A stretch of 64,000 nt of DNA. It comes from Entophlyctis helioformis (taxonomy: Eukaryota; Chytridiomycota; Chytridiomycetes; Chytridiales; Chytriomycetaceae). Below are positions 54,970-64,000 of the stretch, piece by piece. The position numbers and the translations under genes were made by a program. The notes below the pieces were generated by a model. The model ran no database searches, was not told the origin of the DNA, and worked only from the letters and a program-made list of their open reading frames with translations. The stretch's first letter is position 1; every line of letters starts with the position of its first letter. The stretch spans positions 1-64,000 of the forward strand of contig JAHLKH010000007.1 of NCBI GenBank assembly GCA_025526915.1. Reading direction: 5' to 3'.

Positions 54970-57900
54970 TCACATGACAGCAAGTGGAGCGAGGAGAGCA
55001 GCAACAAGGGACACGACCGAAGCAGCCATGGCAGTAGCACCGCTGAGGATGGGCTCGTCGCCAGCGCCGGGCAGCGGGTGCTTGGTGTAGATCTCGCCAT
55101 CAGGCAGGTCGCCGGTGCCGTAGATAGAGGCACCGCCAGAGGGAGAGGGCGACGGAGCAGCGGATGGCTGGCCGTACACAGCAGCAACGGTCGTCGTGGC
55201 ACCAGGAGTAACAACGGCAGGTGCGACAGTGGTTGTGAGGACCACAACGGCAGCAGAGGCGGTCGTGGTGGGAGCAACAACGACAGGCACGACGGTCGTG
55301 GTGGTCTTGGCAGCAGGAGCAGCCGTGGTCGAGGCAGCAGGCACGGCAGGCACAGTCGTGGAAGCAGGAGCAGTGGGTCCGACAGTGACAGAGGCAGCAG
55401 ACGCAGTCGTGGCGGATGCAACCACATTGTCGGTTGCAATCACGCTTGGAGCATTCGTGACAGGAAGATCAGCCGTGACGGTGACAGTGACAGTGACGGC
55501 AGGCAGATGAGATACGGTCGCACTTGGGGCATCAGCGGTGGCAGAGGCATCCGCAGACGCGGTCGGTGCATCAGCGGTGGCAGATGCATCGGCAGACGCG
55601 GTCGCACTTGGGGCATCGACGGTGGCAGAGGCATCAGCAGACGCGGTCGGTGAATCGGCGGTGGCAGAGGCATCGGCAGACGCAGTCGGTGAAACGGGCG
55701 GTGGCAGATGCATCGGCAGACGCGGTCGGTGCATCAACGGTGGCAGATGCATCGGCAGACGCGGTCGCACTTGGGGCATCGACGGTGGCAGATGCATCGG
55801 CAGACGCGGTCGGTGCATCAGCGGTGGCAGATGCATCGGCAGACGCGGTCGGTGCATCAGCGGTGGCAGAGGCATCAGCAGACGCGGTCGGTGTATCAAC
55901 GGTGGCAGATGCATCAGCAGACGCGGTCGGTGCATCAGCGGTGGCAGAGGCATCAGCAGACGCGGTCGGTGCATCAACGGTGGCAGATGCATCAGCAGAC
56001 GCGGTCGCACTTGGGGCATCGACGGTGGCAGAGGCATCAGCAGACGCGGTCGGTGAATCGACGGTGGCAGAGGCATCGGCAGACGCGGTCGGTGCATCAG
56101 CGGTGGCAGAGGCATCGGCAGACGCGGTCGGTGCATCAGCGGTGGCAGAGGCATCAGCAGACGCGGTCGGTGCATCAGCGGTGGCAGAGGCATCAGCAGA
56201 CGCGGTCGGTGCATCAACGGTGGCAGAGGCATCAGCCGAAGCGGTCGGAGAATCGACAGTAGCAGAAGCCTCAGCCGAAGCAGTCGCGCTTGGGGCATCA
56301 ACGGTGGCAGAGGCATCGGCAGACGCGGTCGGTGCATCAGCGGTGGCAGATGCATCGGCAGACGCGGTCGCACTTGGGGCATCAACGGTGGCAGAGGCAT
56401 CAGCCGAAGCGGTCGGTGAAACGGCGGTGGCAGAGGCATCCGCAGACGCGGTCGGTGCATCAGCGGTGGCAGAGGCATCAGCAGACGCAGTCGGTGAAAC
56501 GGCGGTGGCAGAGGCATCCGCAGACGCGGTCGGTGCATCAGCGGTGGCAGAGGCATCAGCAGACGCGGTCGGTGCATCAACGGTGGCAGAGGCATCAGCC
56601 GAAGCGGTCGGAGAATCGACAGTAGCAGAAGCCTCAGCCGAAGCAGTCGCGCTTGGGGCATCAACGGTGGCAGAGGCATCGGCAGACGCGGTCGGTGCAT
56701 CAGCGGTGGCAGATGCATCGGCAGACGCGGTCGCACTTGGGGCATCAACGGTGGCAGAGGCATCAGCCGAAGCGGTCGGTGAAACGGCGGTGGCAGAGGC
56801 ATCCGCAGACGCGGTCGGTGCATCAACGGTGGCAGATGCATCAGCAGACGCGGTCGCACTTGGGGCATCGACGGTGGCAGAGGCATCAGCAGACGCGGTC
56901 GGTGCATCAACGGTGGCAGAGGCATCAGCCGAAGCGGTCGGAGAATCGACAGTAGCAGAAGCCTCAGCCGAAGCAGTCGCACTTGGGGCATCAACGGTGG
57001 CAGAGGCATCGGCAGACGCGGTCGGTGCATCAGCGGTGGCAGATGCATCGGCAGACGCGGTCGCACTTGGGGCATCAACGGTGGCAGAGGCATCAGCCGA
57101 AGCGGTCGGTGAAACGGCGGTGGCAGAGGCATCCGCAGACGCGGTCGGTGCATCAGCGGTGGCAGAGGCATCAGCAGACGCAGTCGGTGAAACGGCGGTG
57201 GCAGAGGCATCCGCAGACGCGGTCGGTGCATCAGCGGTGGCAGAGGCATCAGCAGACGCGGTCGGTGCATCAACGGTGGCAGAGGCATCAGCCGAAGCGG
57301 TCGGAGAATCGACAGTAGCAGAAGCCTCAGCCGAAGCAGTCGCGCTTGGGGCATCAACGGTGGCAGAGGCATCGGCAGACGCGGTCGGTGCATCAGCGGT
57401 GGCAGATGCATCGGCAGACGCGGTCGCACTTGGGGCATCAACGGTGGCAGAGGCATCAGCCGAAGCGGTCGGTGAAACGGCGGTGGCAGAGGCATCCGCA
57501 GACGCGGTCGGTGCATCAGCGGTGGCAGAGGCATCGGCAGACGCAGTCGGTGCATCAGCGGTGGCAGATGCATCAGCAGACGCGGTCGGTGCATCAACGG
57601 TGGCAGATGCATCAGCAGACGCGGTCGGTGCATCAACGGTGGCAGATGCATCGGCAGACGCGGTCGCACTTGGGGCATCGACGGTGGCAGAGGCATCAGC
57701 AGACGCGGTCGGTGAATCGACGGTGGCAGAGGCATCGGCAGACGCAGTCGGTGCATCAACGGTGGCAGAGGCATCAGCAGACGCGGTCGGTGCATCAACG
57801 GTGGCAGATGCATCGGCAGACGCAGTCGGTGAAACAGCGGTGGCAGATGCATCAGCAGACGCGGTCGGTGAATCGACGGTGGCAGAGGCATCGGCAGACG

Positions 57901-60900
57901 CAGTCGGTGAATCGGCGGTGGCAGAGGCATCAGCAGACGCAGTCGGTGAAACGGCGGTGGCAGAGGCATCGGCAGACGCGGTCGGTGCATCAGCGGTGGC
58001 AGAGGCATCAGCAGACGCGGTCGGTGCATCAACGGTGGCAGAGGCATCAGCCGAAGCGGTCGGAGAATCGACAGTAGCAGAAGCCTCAGCCGAAGCAGTC
58101 GCGCTTGGGGCATCAACGGTGGCTGAGGCATCAGCCGAAGCGGTCGGTGAAACGGCGGTGGCAGAGGCATCCGCAGACGCGGTCGGTGCATCAGCGGTGG
58201 CAGAGGCATCGGCAGACGCAGTCGGTGCATCAACGGTGGCAGAGGCATCCGCAGACGCGGTCGGTGCATCAGCGGTGGCAGAGGCATCTGCAGACGCAGT
58301 CGGTGAAACAGCGGTGGCAGATGCATCAGCAGACGCGGTCGCACTTGGGGCATCGACGGTGGCAGAGGCATCAGCAGACGCGGTCGGTGAATCGGCGGTG
58401 GCAGAAGCATCGGCAGACGCAGTCGGTGCATCAACGGTGGCAGAGGCATCAGCAGACGCGGTCGGTGCATCAACGGTGGCAGATGCATCGGCAGACGCAG
58501 TCGGTGAAACAGCGGTGGCAGATGCATCAGCAGACGCGGTCGGTGAATCGACGGTGGCAGAGGCATCGGCAGACACAGTCGGTGAATCGGCGGTGGCAGA
58601 GGCATCAGCAGACGCAGTCGGTGAAACGGCGGTGGCAGAGGCATCCGCAGACGCGGTCGGTGCATCAGCGGTGGCAGAGGCATCAGCAGACGCGGTCGGT
58701 GCATCAACGGTGGCAGATGCATCGGCAGACGCAGTCGGTGAAACAGCGGTGGCAGATGCATCAGCAGACGCGGTCGGTGAATCGACGGTGGCAGAGGCAT
58801 CGGCAGACGCAGTCGGTGAATCGGCGGTGGCAGAGGCATCAGCAGACGCAGTCGGTGAAACGGCGGTGGCAGAGGCATCCGCAGACGCGGTCGGTGCATC
58901 AGCGGTGGCAGAGGCATCAGCAGACGCGGTCGGTGCATCAACGGTGGCAGAGGCATCAGCCGAAGCGGTCGGAGAATCGACAGTAGCAGAAGCCTCAGCC
59001 GAAGCAGTCGCGCTTGGGGCATCAACGGTGGCAGAGGCATCAGCAGACGCGGTCGGTGAAACGGCGGTGGCAGAGGCATCCGCAGACGCGGTCGGTGCAT
59101 CAGCGGTGGCAGAGGCATCGGCAGACGCAGTCGGTGAAACAGCGGTGGCAGAGGCATCGGCAGACGCAGTCGGTGCATCAACGGTGGCAGAGGCATCAGC
59201 AGACGCAGTCGGTGCATCAACGGTGGCAGATGCATCGGCAGACGCAGTCGGTGAAACAGCGGTGGCAGATGCATCAGCAGACGCGGTCGGTGAATCGACG
59301 GTGGCAGAGGCATCGGCAGACGCAGTCGGTGAATCGGCGGTGGCAGAGGCATCAGCAGACGCAGTCGGTGAAACGGCGGTGGCAGAGGCATCCGCAGACG
59401 CGGTCGGTGCATCAGCGGTGGCAGAGGCATCAGCAGACGCGGTCGGTGCATCAACGGTGGCAGAGGCATCCGCAGACGCGGTCGGTGCATCAGCGGTGGC
59501 AGAGGCATCAGCAGACGCGGTCGGTGCATCAACGGTGGCAGAGGCATCAGCCGAAGCGGTCGGAGAATCGACAGTAGCAGAAGCCTCAGCCGAAGCAGTC
59601 GCGCTTGGGCATCAACGGTGGCAGAGGCATCAGCCGAAGCGGTCGGTGAAACGGCGGTGGCAGAGGCATCCGCAGACGCGGTCGGTGCATCAGCGGTGGC
59701 AGAGGCATCGGCAGACGCAGTCGGTGCATCAACGGTGGCAGAGGCATCGGCAGACGCAGTCGGTGAATCGGCGGTGGCAGAGGCATCAGCAGACGCAGTC
59801 GGTGAAACGGCGGTGGCAGAGGCATCCGCAGACGCGGTCGCACTTGGGGCATCGGACGGTGGCAGAGGCATCAGCAGACCGCGGTCGGTGAATCGGCGGT
59901 GGCAGAGGCATCAGCCGAAGCGGTCGGAGAATCGACAGTAGCAGAAGCCTCAGCCGAAGCAGTCGCACTTGGGGCATCGACGGTGGCAGATGCATCAGCA
60001 GACGCGGTCGGTGCATCAGCGGTGGCAGAGGCATCGGCAGACGCGGTCGCACTTGGGGCATCAACGGTGGCAGAGGCATCAGCCGAAGCGGTCGGTGAAA
60101 CGGCGGTGGCAGAGGCATCCGCAGACGCGGTCGGTGCATCAACGGTGGCAGAGGCATCAGCAGACGCGGTCGGTGCATCAACCGGTGGCAGAGGCATCCG
60201 CAGACGCGGTCGGTGCATCAACGGTGGCAGAGGCATCCGCAGACGCGGTCGGTACATCAGCGGTGGCAGAGGCATCCGCAGACGCGGTCGGTGCATCAGC
60301 GGTGGCAGAGGCATCAGCAGACGCGGTCGGTGAATCGACGGTGGTTGCAGCATTTGTCGTCACGGTCGTGGTTGGAGCCTCTGTCGTCACGGTTGTAGTC
60401 GGCGCATCGGTCGTCACGGTCGTGGTTGGAGCCTCTGTCGTCACGGTCGTAGTTGGAGCCACGGTTGTCGTGGTCGTTGTCGGAGTATCAGTCGTCACGG
60501 TCGTGGTTGTGACGATCGTGGTTGTGTCGATCATCGTCGTGGTCGTTGTTGGAGCCACGGTCGTGGTTGGAGCCGCGGTCGTTGTTGTGACGATCATCGT
60601 TGTGGTCGCCTTGGTGGTGGTGGTGACTTTGGTTGTGGTCGCAACCCTTGTGGTGGCCTTGGTTGTGGTCGCAAGTTTTGTGGTAGTCGCCGTCGTTGTC
60701 TTCTTGGTGGTTGTCGCCACCGTGAAAGTAGTCGTCGGTTTGGAAACCTGACATGCCACATCGATCGCATTAGTGCCGGATTGCCAACAGCGCGACCGTG
60801 AGGGTTGACACTCACAGATCGTGGTAAGGCCGCAACGCTTCTTGTCCTCGCTGAGAACGCAGACCTTGGTATTTGTGCCTAGACACCTGATCAGCTCTGC

Positions 60901-62483
60901 ACGGAAATCAGGAAAGACGCCTCCAAGCTCGGTGTTGTTATGAAAGTTGCTGAATGCACAAAAAGCTCGTGTGAGTTTGAAAGCAATCCCACGGTCAGCA
61001 TTTGCATGGCTTACAATCGGCCAATAGTTGGCAAAGTGGCGAGCTCCACCGGAATGGTGCCATTCAGCAGATTGGTGTTGACGAACCTGTTGGTAACAGA
61101 GCCAGCGAGAAGCGTTTGTGAGCAGATGTTGCGGTTTGCACGCTCAGTGGATTTGCATGCGGCTTACAGGCGCTGGAGAGAGGTGATATTGGCAAACTCC
61201 TTGGGAATCGTGCCGACAAGCCTGTTGGCGCCTAGGTTGAGCTCCGTAAGCGCCGATCCGCCAATCTCAGCTGGAATGGTACCGCTGAGCTGATTGTTGC
61301 TAAGGTTTCTGTTTGCCGTTGAAGGAAACGCAATGATCAGAATGGTGCACAGCACAAGGAGATTGCGTGCCAAGGGTCGGACGAGCAGATTGTGAACCTA
61401 CAATACGTCGATGCTGCTGAGACCCTTGAACGAGACCGGAATGGGGCCCGAGAGGCTGTTGGTTGCAAAGTTCATGTATTCCACCTTGCTCAGGTTGCCG
61501 ATCTCGTCGGGGATCGTACCGCTGAGCTTGTTGTCGTTCAAATAGCTAAAGGAGCAAAGGTCAGTTTAAGATTCGAGCAGTGTGGCGTCCGCGGGTCAAC
61601 TTACAACTCGGAGAGGTTTGACAGCGAGCCAAGCTCCTTGGGAATCGATCCCTTGATGCTGTTGCTCTGGAGATCGAGCTGCGTGAGGTTGGCGAAGCTG
61701 CCAATGCTCGGTGGGATGGGGCCTTCGAGCTTGTTGTTGGCCAGCAGACTGCATGGAAGGTGAGCGACCTCTGCGCCAAGCAGGACGAGCAGGACGAGCA
61801 AGACATGCATGGTGTTGGAACGCACATCTTCTCGAGATTCTTGAGGTTGCCAAAGCTCTCAGGGAAAGAGCCGACCAGCAGGTTGTCGTGCAGGTCCCTG
61901 GATATGGCCAAGCGATAGTCAGCCACATTGGCACCTGGATTGGCGCAAGCGGCGAAACTCGGTCGCGCGATGGCGGTGCACGGCCAACTCACAGAACCTG
62001 CAGCTTCTTGAGGTTCCCGATGGACGATGGGATCGAGCCAGACAGCCTGGTGCCGCCCATGCGGCTGTTCAAGCGGAGGAGGAGGAGGAGGAGTGCATGC
62101 AGGGATATTTGTCAGGATGCTGCTGGTACACGGATGCGTGCGGATGGCGAGCGACAGGAACCGAGGCACTTACAGCTCACGCAGCTCGGTGAGGTCGCCA
62201 TACTTGGCAGAGAAGGTGTTGCCGATGCTGACGATGTTGTTGAAGTTGCTGCATGGGGCGGCAGATGCAAGAGCGGTGCAGTGCACGGGTGAGTGGGCGG
62301 TTGTGAGGGTGAGCAGGTGGTTGGCATGCGGTGAACAGGCGACGGTGGTGGTGCACAGGCGGCATGGACGTACATGGCAACGATTCGGTCGTTTTCACAG
62401 GTGATGATGTCGGTCCTGAGGCAGCAGGTGGACGTCAGGCTCAGCAGCGGGTTGGCTGCGTTGAGCGTCTCGCAGTCGCCCAT
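54970..62483 (-). CDS. Leucine-rich-repeat surface protein with Thr-rich stalk, giant 13-residue repeat and GPI-like end
   Basis: Nine exons: 62374-62483, 62174-62248, 61993-62064, 61826-61897, 61605-61748, 61402-61545, 61168-61308, 61015-61086 and 54970-60949. Exon 1 gives a cysteine cap (GDCETLNAANPLL, TCCLRTDIITCENDRI). Exons 2-8 are plant-type LRRs such as NKLEGPIPPSIGSFANL and NQLSGTIPAEIGGSALTELN, mostly one or two 24-residue repeats per exon. Exon 9 starts with a Cys-rich cap (ELIRCLGTNTKVCVLSEDKK), then a TTT/TTV stalk likely to be O-glycosylated, then about 120 copies of an ASADASATVDAPT-type unit. It ends in GAGDEPILSGATAMAASVVS plus a hydrophobic tail, as in GPI-anchored wall proteins. 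Odd: no signal peptide precedes the first ATG, and five indels break the array. Probably adhesion or recognition; inference. Confidence 0.8.
55525..60345. repeat. Coding minisatellite, about 120 units of 39 or 45 bp, with higher-order structure
   Basis: The + strand unit is GCAGAGGCATCAGCAGACGC followed by GGTCGGTGCATCAACGGTG (39 bp), with a 45-bp form where GGTC is followed by GCACTTGGGGCATC. On the coding (minus) strand it reads ASADASAT-VDAPT, ADAPT, VDSPT, ADSPT or AVSPT, or with an extra PSA. A diverged marker block containing GACAGTAGCAGAAGCCTCAG recurs near 56258, 56620, 56950, 57313, 58072, 58980, 59572 and 59937, giving higher-order periods of 330, 363 and about 760-910 bp. Five units have one base too many or too few. 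Confidence 0.96.
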
Positions 62484-62922
62484 TGCAGGATGCTTTGGCC
62501 GGGTTGGAGGGACTTGGACTGGCGAGACCGAGAGGAACGGCGCCTTCTTATAGCGCGGGAGCAGGTGCGGGTTTTCAACAAATACGACACAAAAACACCG
62601 CCATCCGCGGGTGCCATTGCCGCCTGTGCGGACGGCTGGGCAGGGCGAGGCAGGGCGATGCATGGCTGGGCAGGGCGGGTGCAGGCGGCAGAAGGCTCCG
62701 ATGCGGGCATGCCGCTTGATGGACGCACTTGCGTATCGCGAGCGGCCCGTGCACCATTGCATCTGCCCGAGCACCGAGCGCTTTGCGCCGCGTTTGCAAA
62801 CAGCGACCCGTGGATCCGCGTTGTGCACCTTGGACCCGTCGACAACCGCCAGAGGCCTTGCAGCACAACCAGCACTTGCAGCACTTGCAGCACTTTCAAT
62901 CATAGCAGCACATCCAGTAGAG
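62484..62922. promoter_or_regulatory. Divergent promoter region, LRR protein (-) and zinc transporter (+)
   Basis: About 440 bp between start codons. The minus side has a TATA box. GGGCAGGGCG-type repeats lie near 62630-62690, and GCACTTGCAG triplicates occur near 62870-62895 just before the transporter ATG. No coding sequence is convincing, though a signal-peptide exon of the LRR gene could hide here. Confidence 0.5.
62547..62552 (-). promoter_or_regulatory. TATA box of the LRR protein gene
   Basis: CGCGCTATAAGAAGG on the minus strand; TATAAG lies about 64-70 bp upstream of the ATG at 62483, a normal distance for a short leader. Confidence 0.5.
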
Positions 62923-64000
62923 ATGGCATCCAACGGCCACACACACGCACACGGCCACGCTCACGGCCACTCTCACGGCCACGGCCACGGCCACGCTCAC
63001 GCACACAGCGAGCCTGTTGTCCACCGAGCCAACGCTGGCCACGACCACGCTGGCCACGACCACTCTGCGCACGGCCACGCCCACGCCCACGCTGGCCACT
63101 CTCACGCCCACGCAGGCCACTCTCACGCCCACGCACATGCGCCTGCAGTGAGCAACGGCTTTGCTTACGCTCCCGCCAACGGCCTTGTGCAAGAGAAGCA
63201 GCCGCTGCTCCACGGCCACGACCATGCTCACGGCCATGCTCACGACCACTCTCACGGCCACGGCCACGGTCACTCTCACGACCACAGCCACGGCCATGCG
63301 CACGCACACTCGGCCTCCATCGGCATAGCGCTGCCGCTCTTCAAGTCGTCGTCGTCGTCGTCCGTGTCCGACGACGACCCCGACGGCAAGTACCGCAAGA
63401 TGGGCGTGGTGCGCTACGTGCAGGCGGTCGCCACCCGCTACGTGCGGTCCATCGTGCAGAACACAGAGACCCGCAAGGTCTTTTTCTTCCTGCTGCTCAA
63501 CCTGTCGTTTACCTTTGTCGAGTTCCTCTACGGTGCGTACCTGTCTGCTTGCCTGCCTGTCTGGCTGCCGCTGTCTGTCTGTGCACTGGCCCTGCCCGGC
63601 CGCTGCGTGTGTACCTGCCTGGATTTCGCACGTGGCCGATGCCCATGACGCCATTGGCTGCCCGCATTGCAAGCTGTCTGCCTATATGGCTGCCTGTCCG
63701 TCTGACTGACTGACACTATCCGTCTGGCTCTCCTTGCGCCTTGCAGGATGGATCACGCACTCGCTCGGCCTGACTGCCGACGCCGTGCACATGCTCTTCG
63801 ACTCGACCGCCATCATCTGCTCGCTCATCGCCTCGGTCATCACCAAGCGCGGCGCGACAGAGGCGTACACGTACGGCTACGGCCGCGTCGAGACCATGAC
63901 CGGCTTTGTGAATGCCCTGGTTCTCGTGTTTGCAAGCGTCGGCATCGTGTGGGAGGCCTTTGAGCGCTTCTATTCGCCTGCTATCCAGGAGACGGAGAAG
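62923..64000 (+). CDS. Cation diffusion facilitator zinc transporter, ZnT5-7/Msc2-like, 3' end outside window
   Basis: Exons 62923-63532 and 63747 to the window end. The first 150 residues are an extreme His-rich region: dozens of HGHAHGHSHG-like repeats interrupted by NGFAYAPANGLVQEKQPLL. A basic linker (YVQAVATRYVRSIVQNTETR) leads to TM1 (VFFFLLLNLSFTFVEFLYG), split by the phase-1 intron, then TM2 with the metal site SLGLTADAVHMLFDSTAII (HxxxD), then TYGYGRVETMTGFVNALVL (TM3) and FASVGIVWEAFERFY. CDF proteins export zinc from the cytosol into the secretory pathway or vacuole by proton exchange. The N-terminal position of the His region is unusual: in ZnT7/Msc2-type proteins the His-rich loop lies between TM4 and TM5, which is beyond this window. 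Confidence 0.92.

Noticed and set aside
55524..59891. Plus-strand frame of 1,455 codons across the tandem array as a separate gene
   Set aside because: No start, promoter or non-repeat ends; the minus frame connects to LRR exons on one side and a GPI-like tail on the other.
55511..60345. CRISPR array interpretation of the regular repeats
   Set aside because: There are no unique spacers; units abut directly and code for a regular peptide in an intron-containing eukaryotic gene.

Overview
The window looks like nuclear DNA of a flagellated early-diverging (chytrid-like) fungus. This is an inference from four things: GC-rich genes packed 60-450 bp apart on both strands; most genes split by short introns (mostly about 55-180 bp); fungal-type proteins (biotin ligase with a glutamine-amidotransferase front end, an Nrd1-like four-RRM protein, Snf5 with a C-terminal GATA-like finger); and a PACRG-like protein of the kind tied to cilia and flagella. 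No bacterial operons, rRNA or CRISPR were seen.

Layout. 1-3.15 kb: decayed Ty3/Gypsy retrotransposon, cut off by the window edge and by a PLAC8 gene. 3.1-5.9 kb: PLAC8 cysteine-rich protein and a seven-TM receptor (both -). 5.9-7.1 kb: G19 run, 38-bp minisatellite and a poorly resolved spliced + strand transcript. 7.1-11.6 kb: TFIIIC TPR subunit (-). 11.7-16.2 kb: four cyclic-nucleotide-binding domains fused to an F-box and LRRs (+). 16.5-19.1 kb: LisH/CTLH/WD40 protein (+). 19.2-21.4 kb: biotin protein ligase (+). 21.6-23.9 kb: unknown protein with an acidic tail (+). 24.0-26.8 kb: SNF5 (-). 26.9-29.2 kb: adenylosuccinate synthetase (-). 29.3-30.9 kb: twinfilin (-). 31.1-32.0 kb: pinin-like (+). 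32.1-35.1 kb: USP2-type deubiquitinase (-). 35.3-41.0 kb: tandem pair of CUE/DUF1771/SMR proteins (+). 41.2-44.1 kb: four-RRM Nrd1-like protein (-). 45.3-48.1 kb: APC-family permease (-). 48.34 kb: tRNA-Pro(AGG). 48.6-49.8 kb: ankyrin-like protein (-). 50.0-52.4 kb: DCAF4-like WD40 protein (+). 52.5-53.6 kb: Tim21 (-). 53.7-54.9 kb: PACRGL (-). 55.0-62.5 kb: LRR surface protein with a 4.8-kb array of 13-residue repeats (-). 62.9-64.0 kb: His-rich zinc transporter, truncated by the window end (+).

Most genes are unrelated housekeeping or regulatory genes with no operon logic. Themes that recur are ubiquitin (F-box, DCAF4, USP, CUE), gene expression (TFIIIC, SNF5, pinin, RRM protein) and cell surface/signalling (GPCR, cNBD, permease, LRR protein). 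The most distinctive items are the cNBD-F-box-LRR fusion, the paired CUE-SMR genes, the LRR gene built from symmetric 24-residue exons plus a giant repeat, and repeated use of GC-AG introns. Many otherwise well-conserved genes carry apparent one-base frame slips, often in G/C runs. I read these mainly as uncorrected assembly indels rather than real gene death. Exon limits come from reading splice consensus and protein continuity by eye; none was tested by alignment or RNA evidence.
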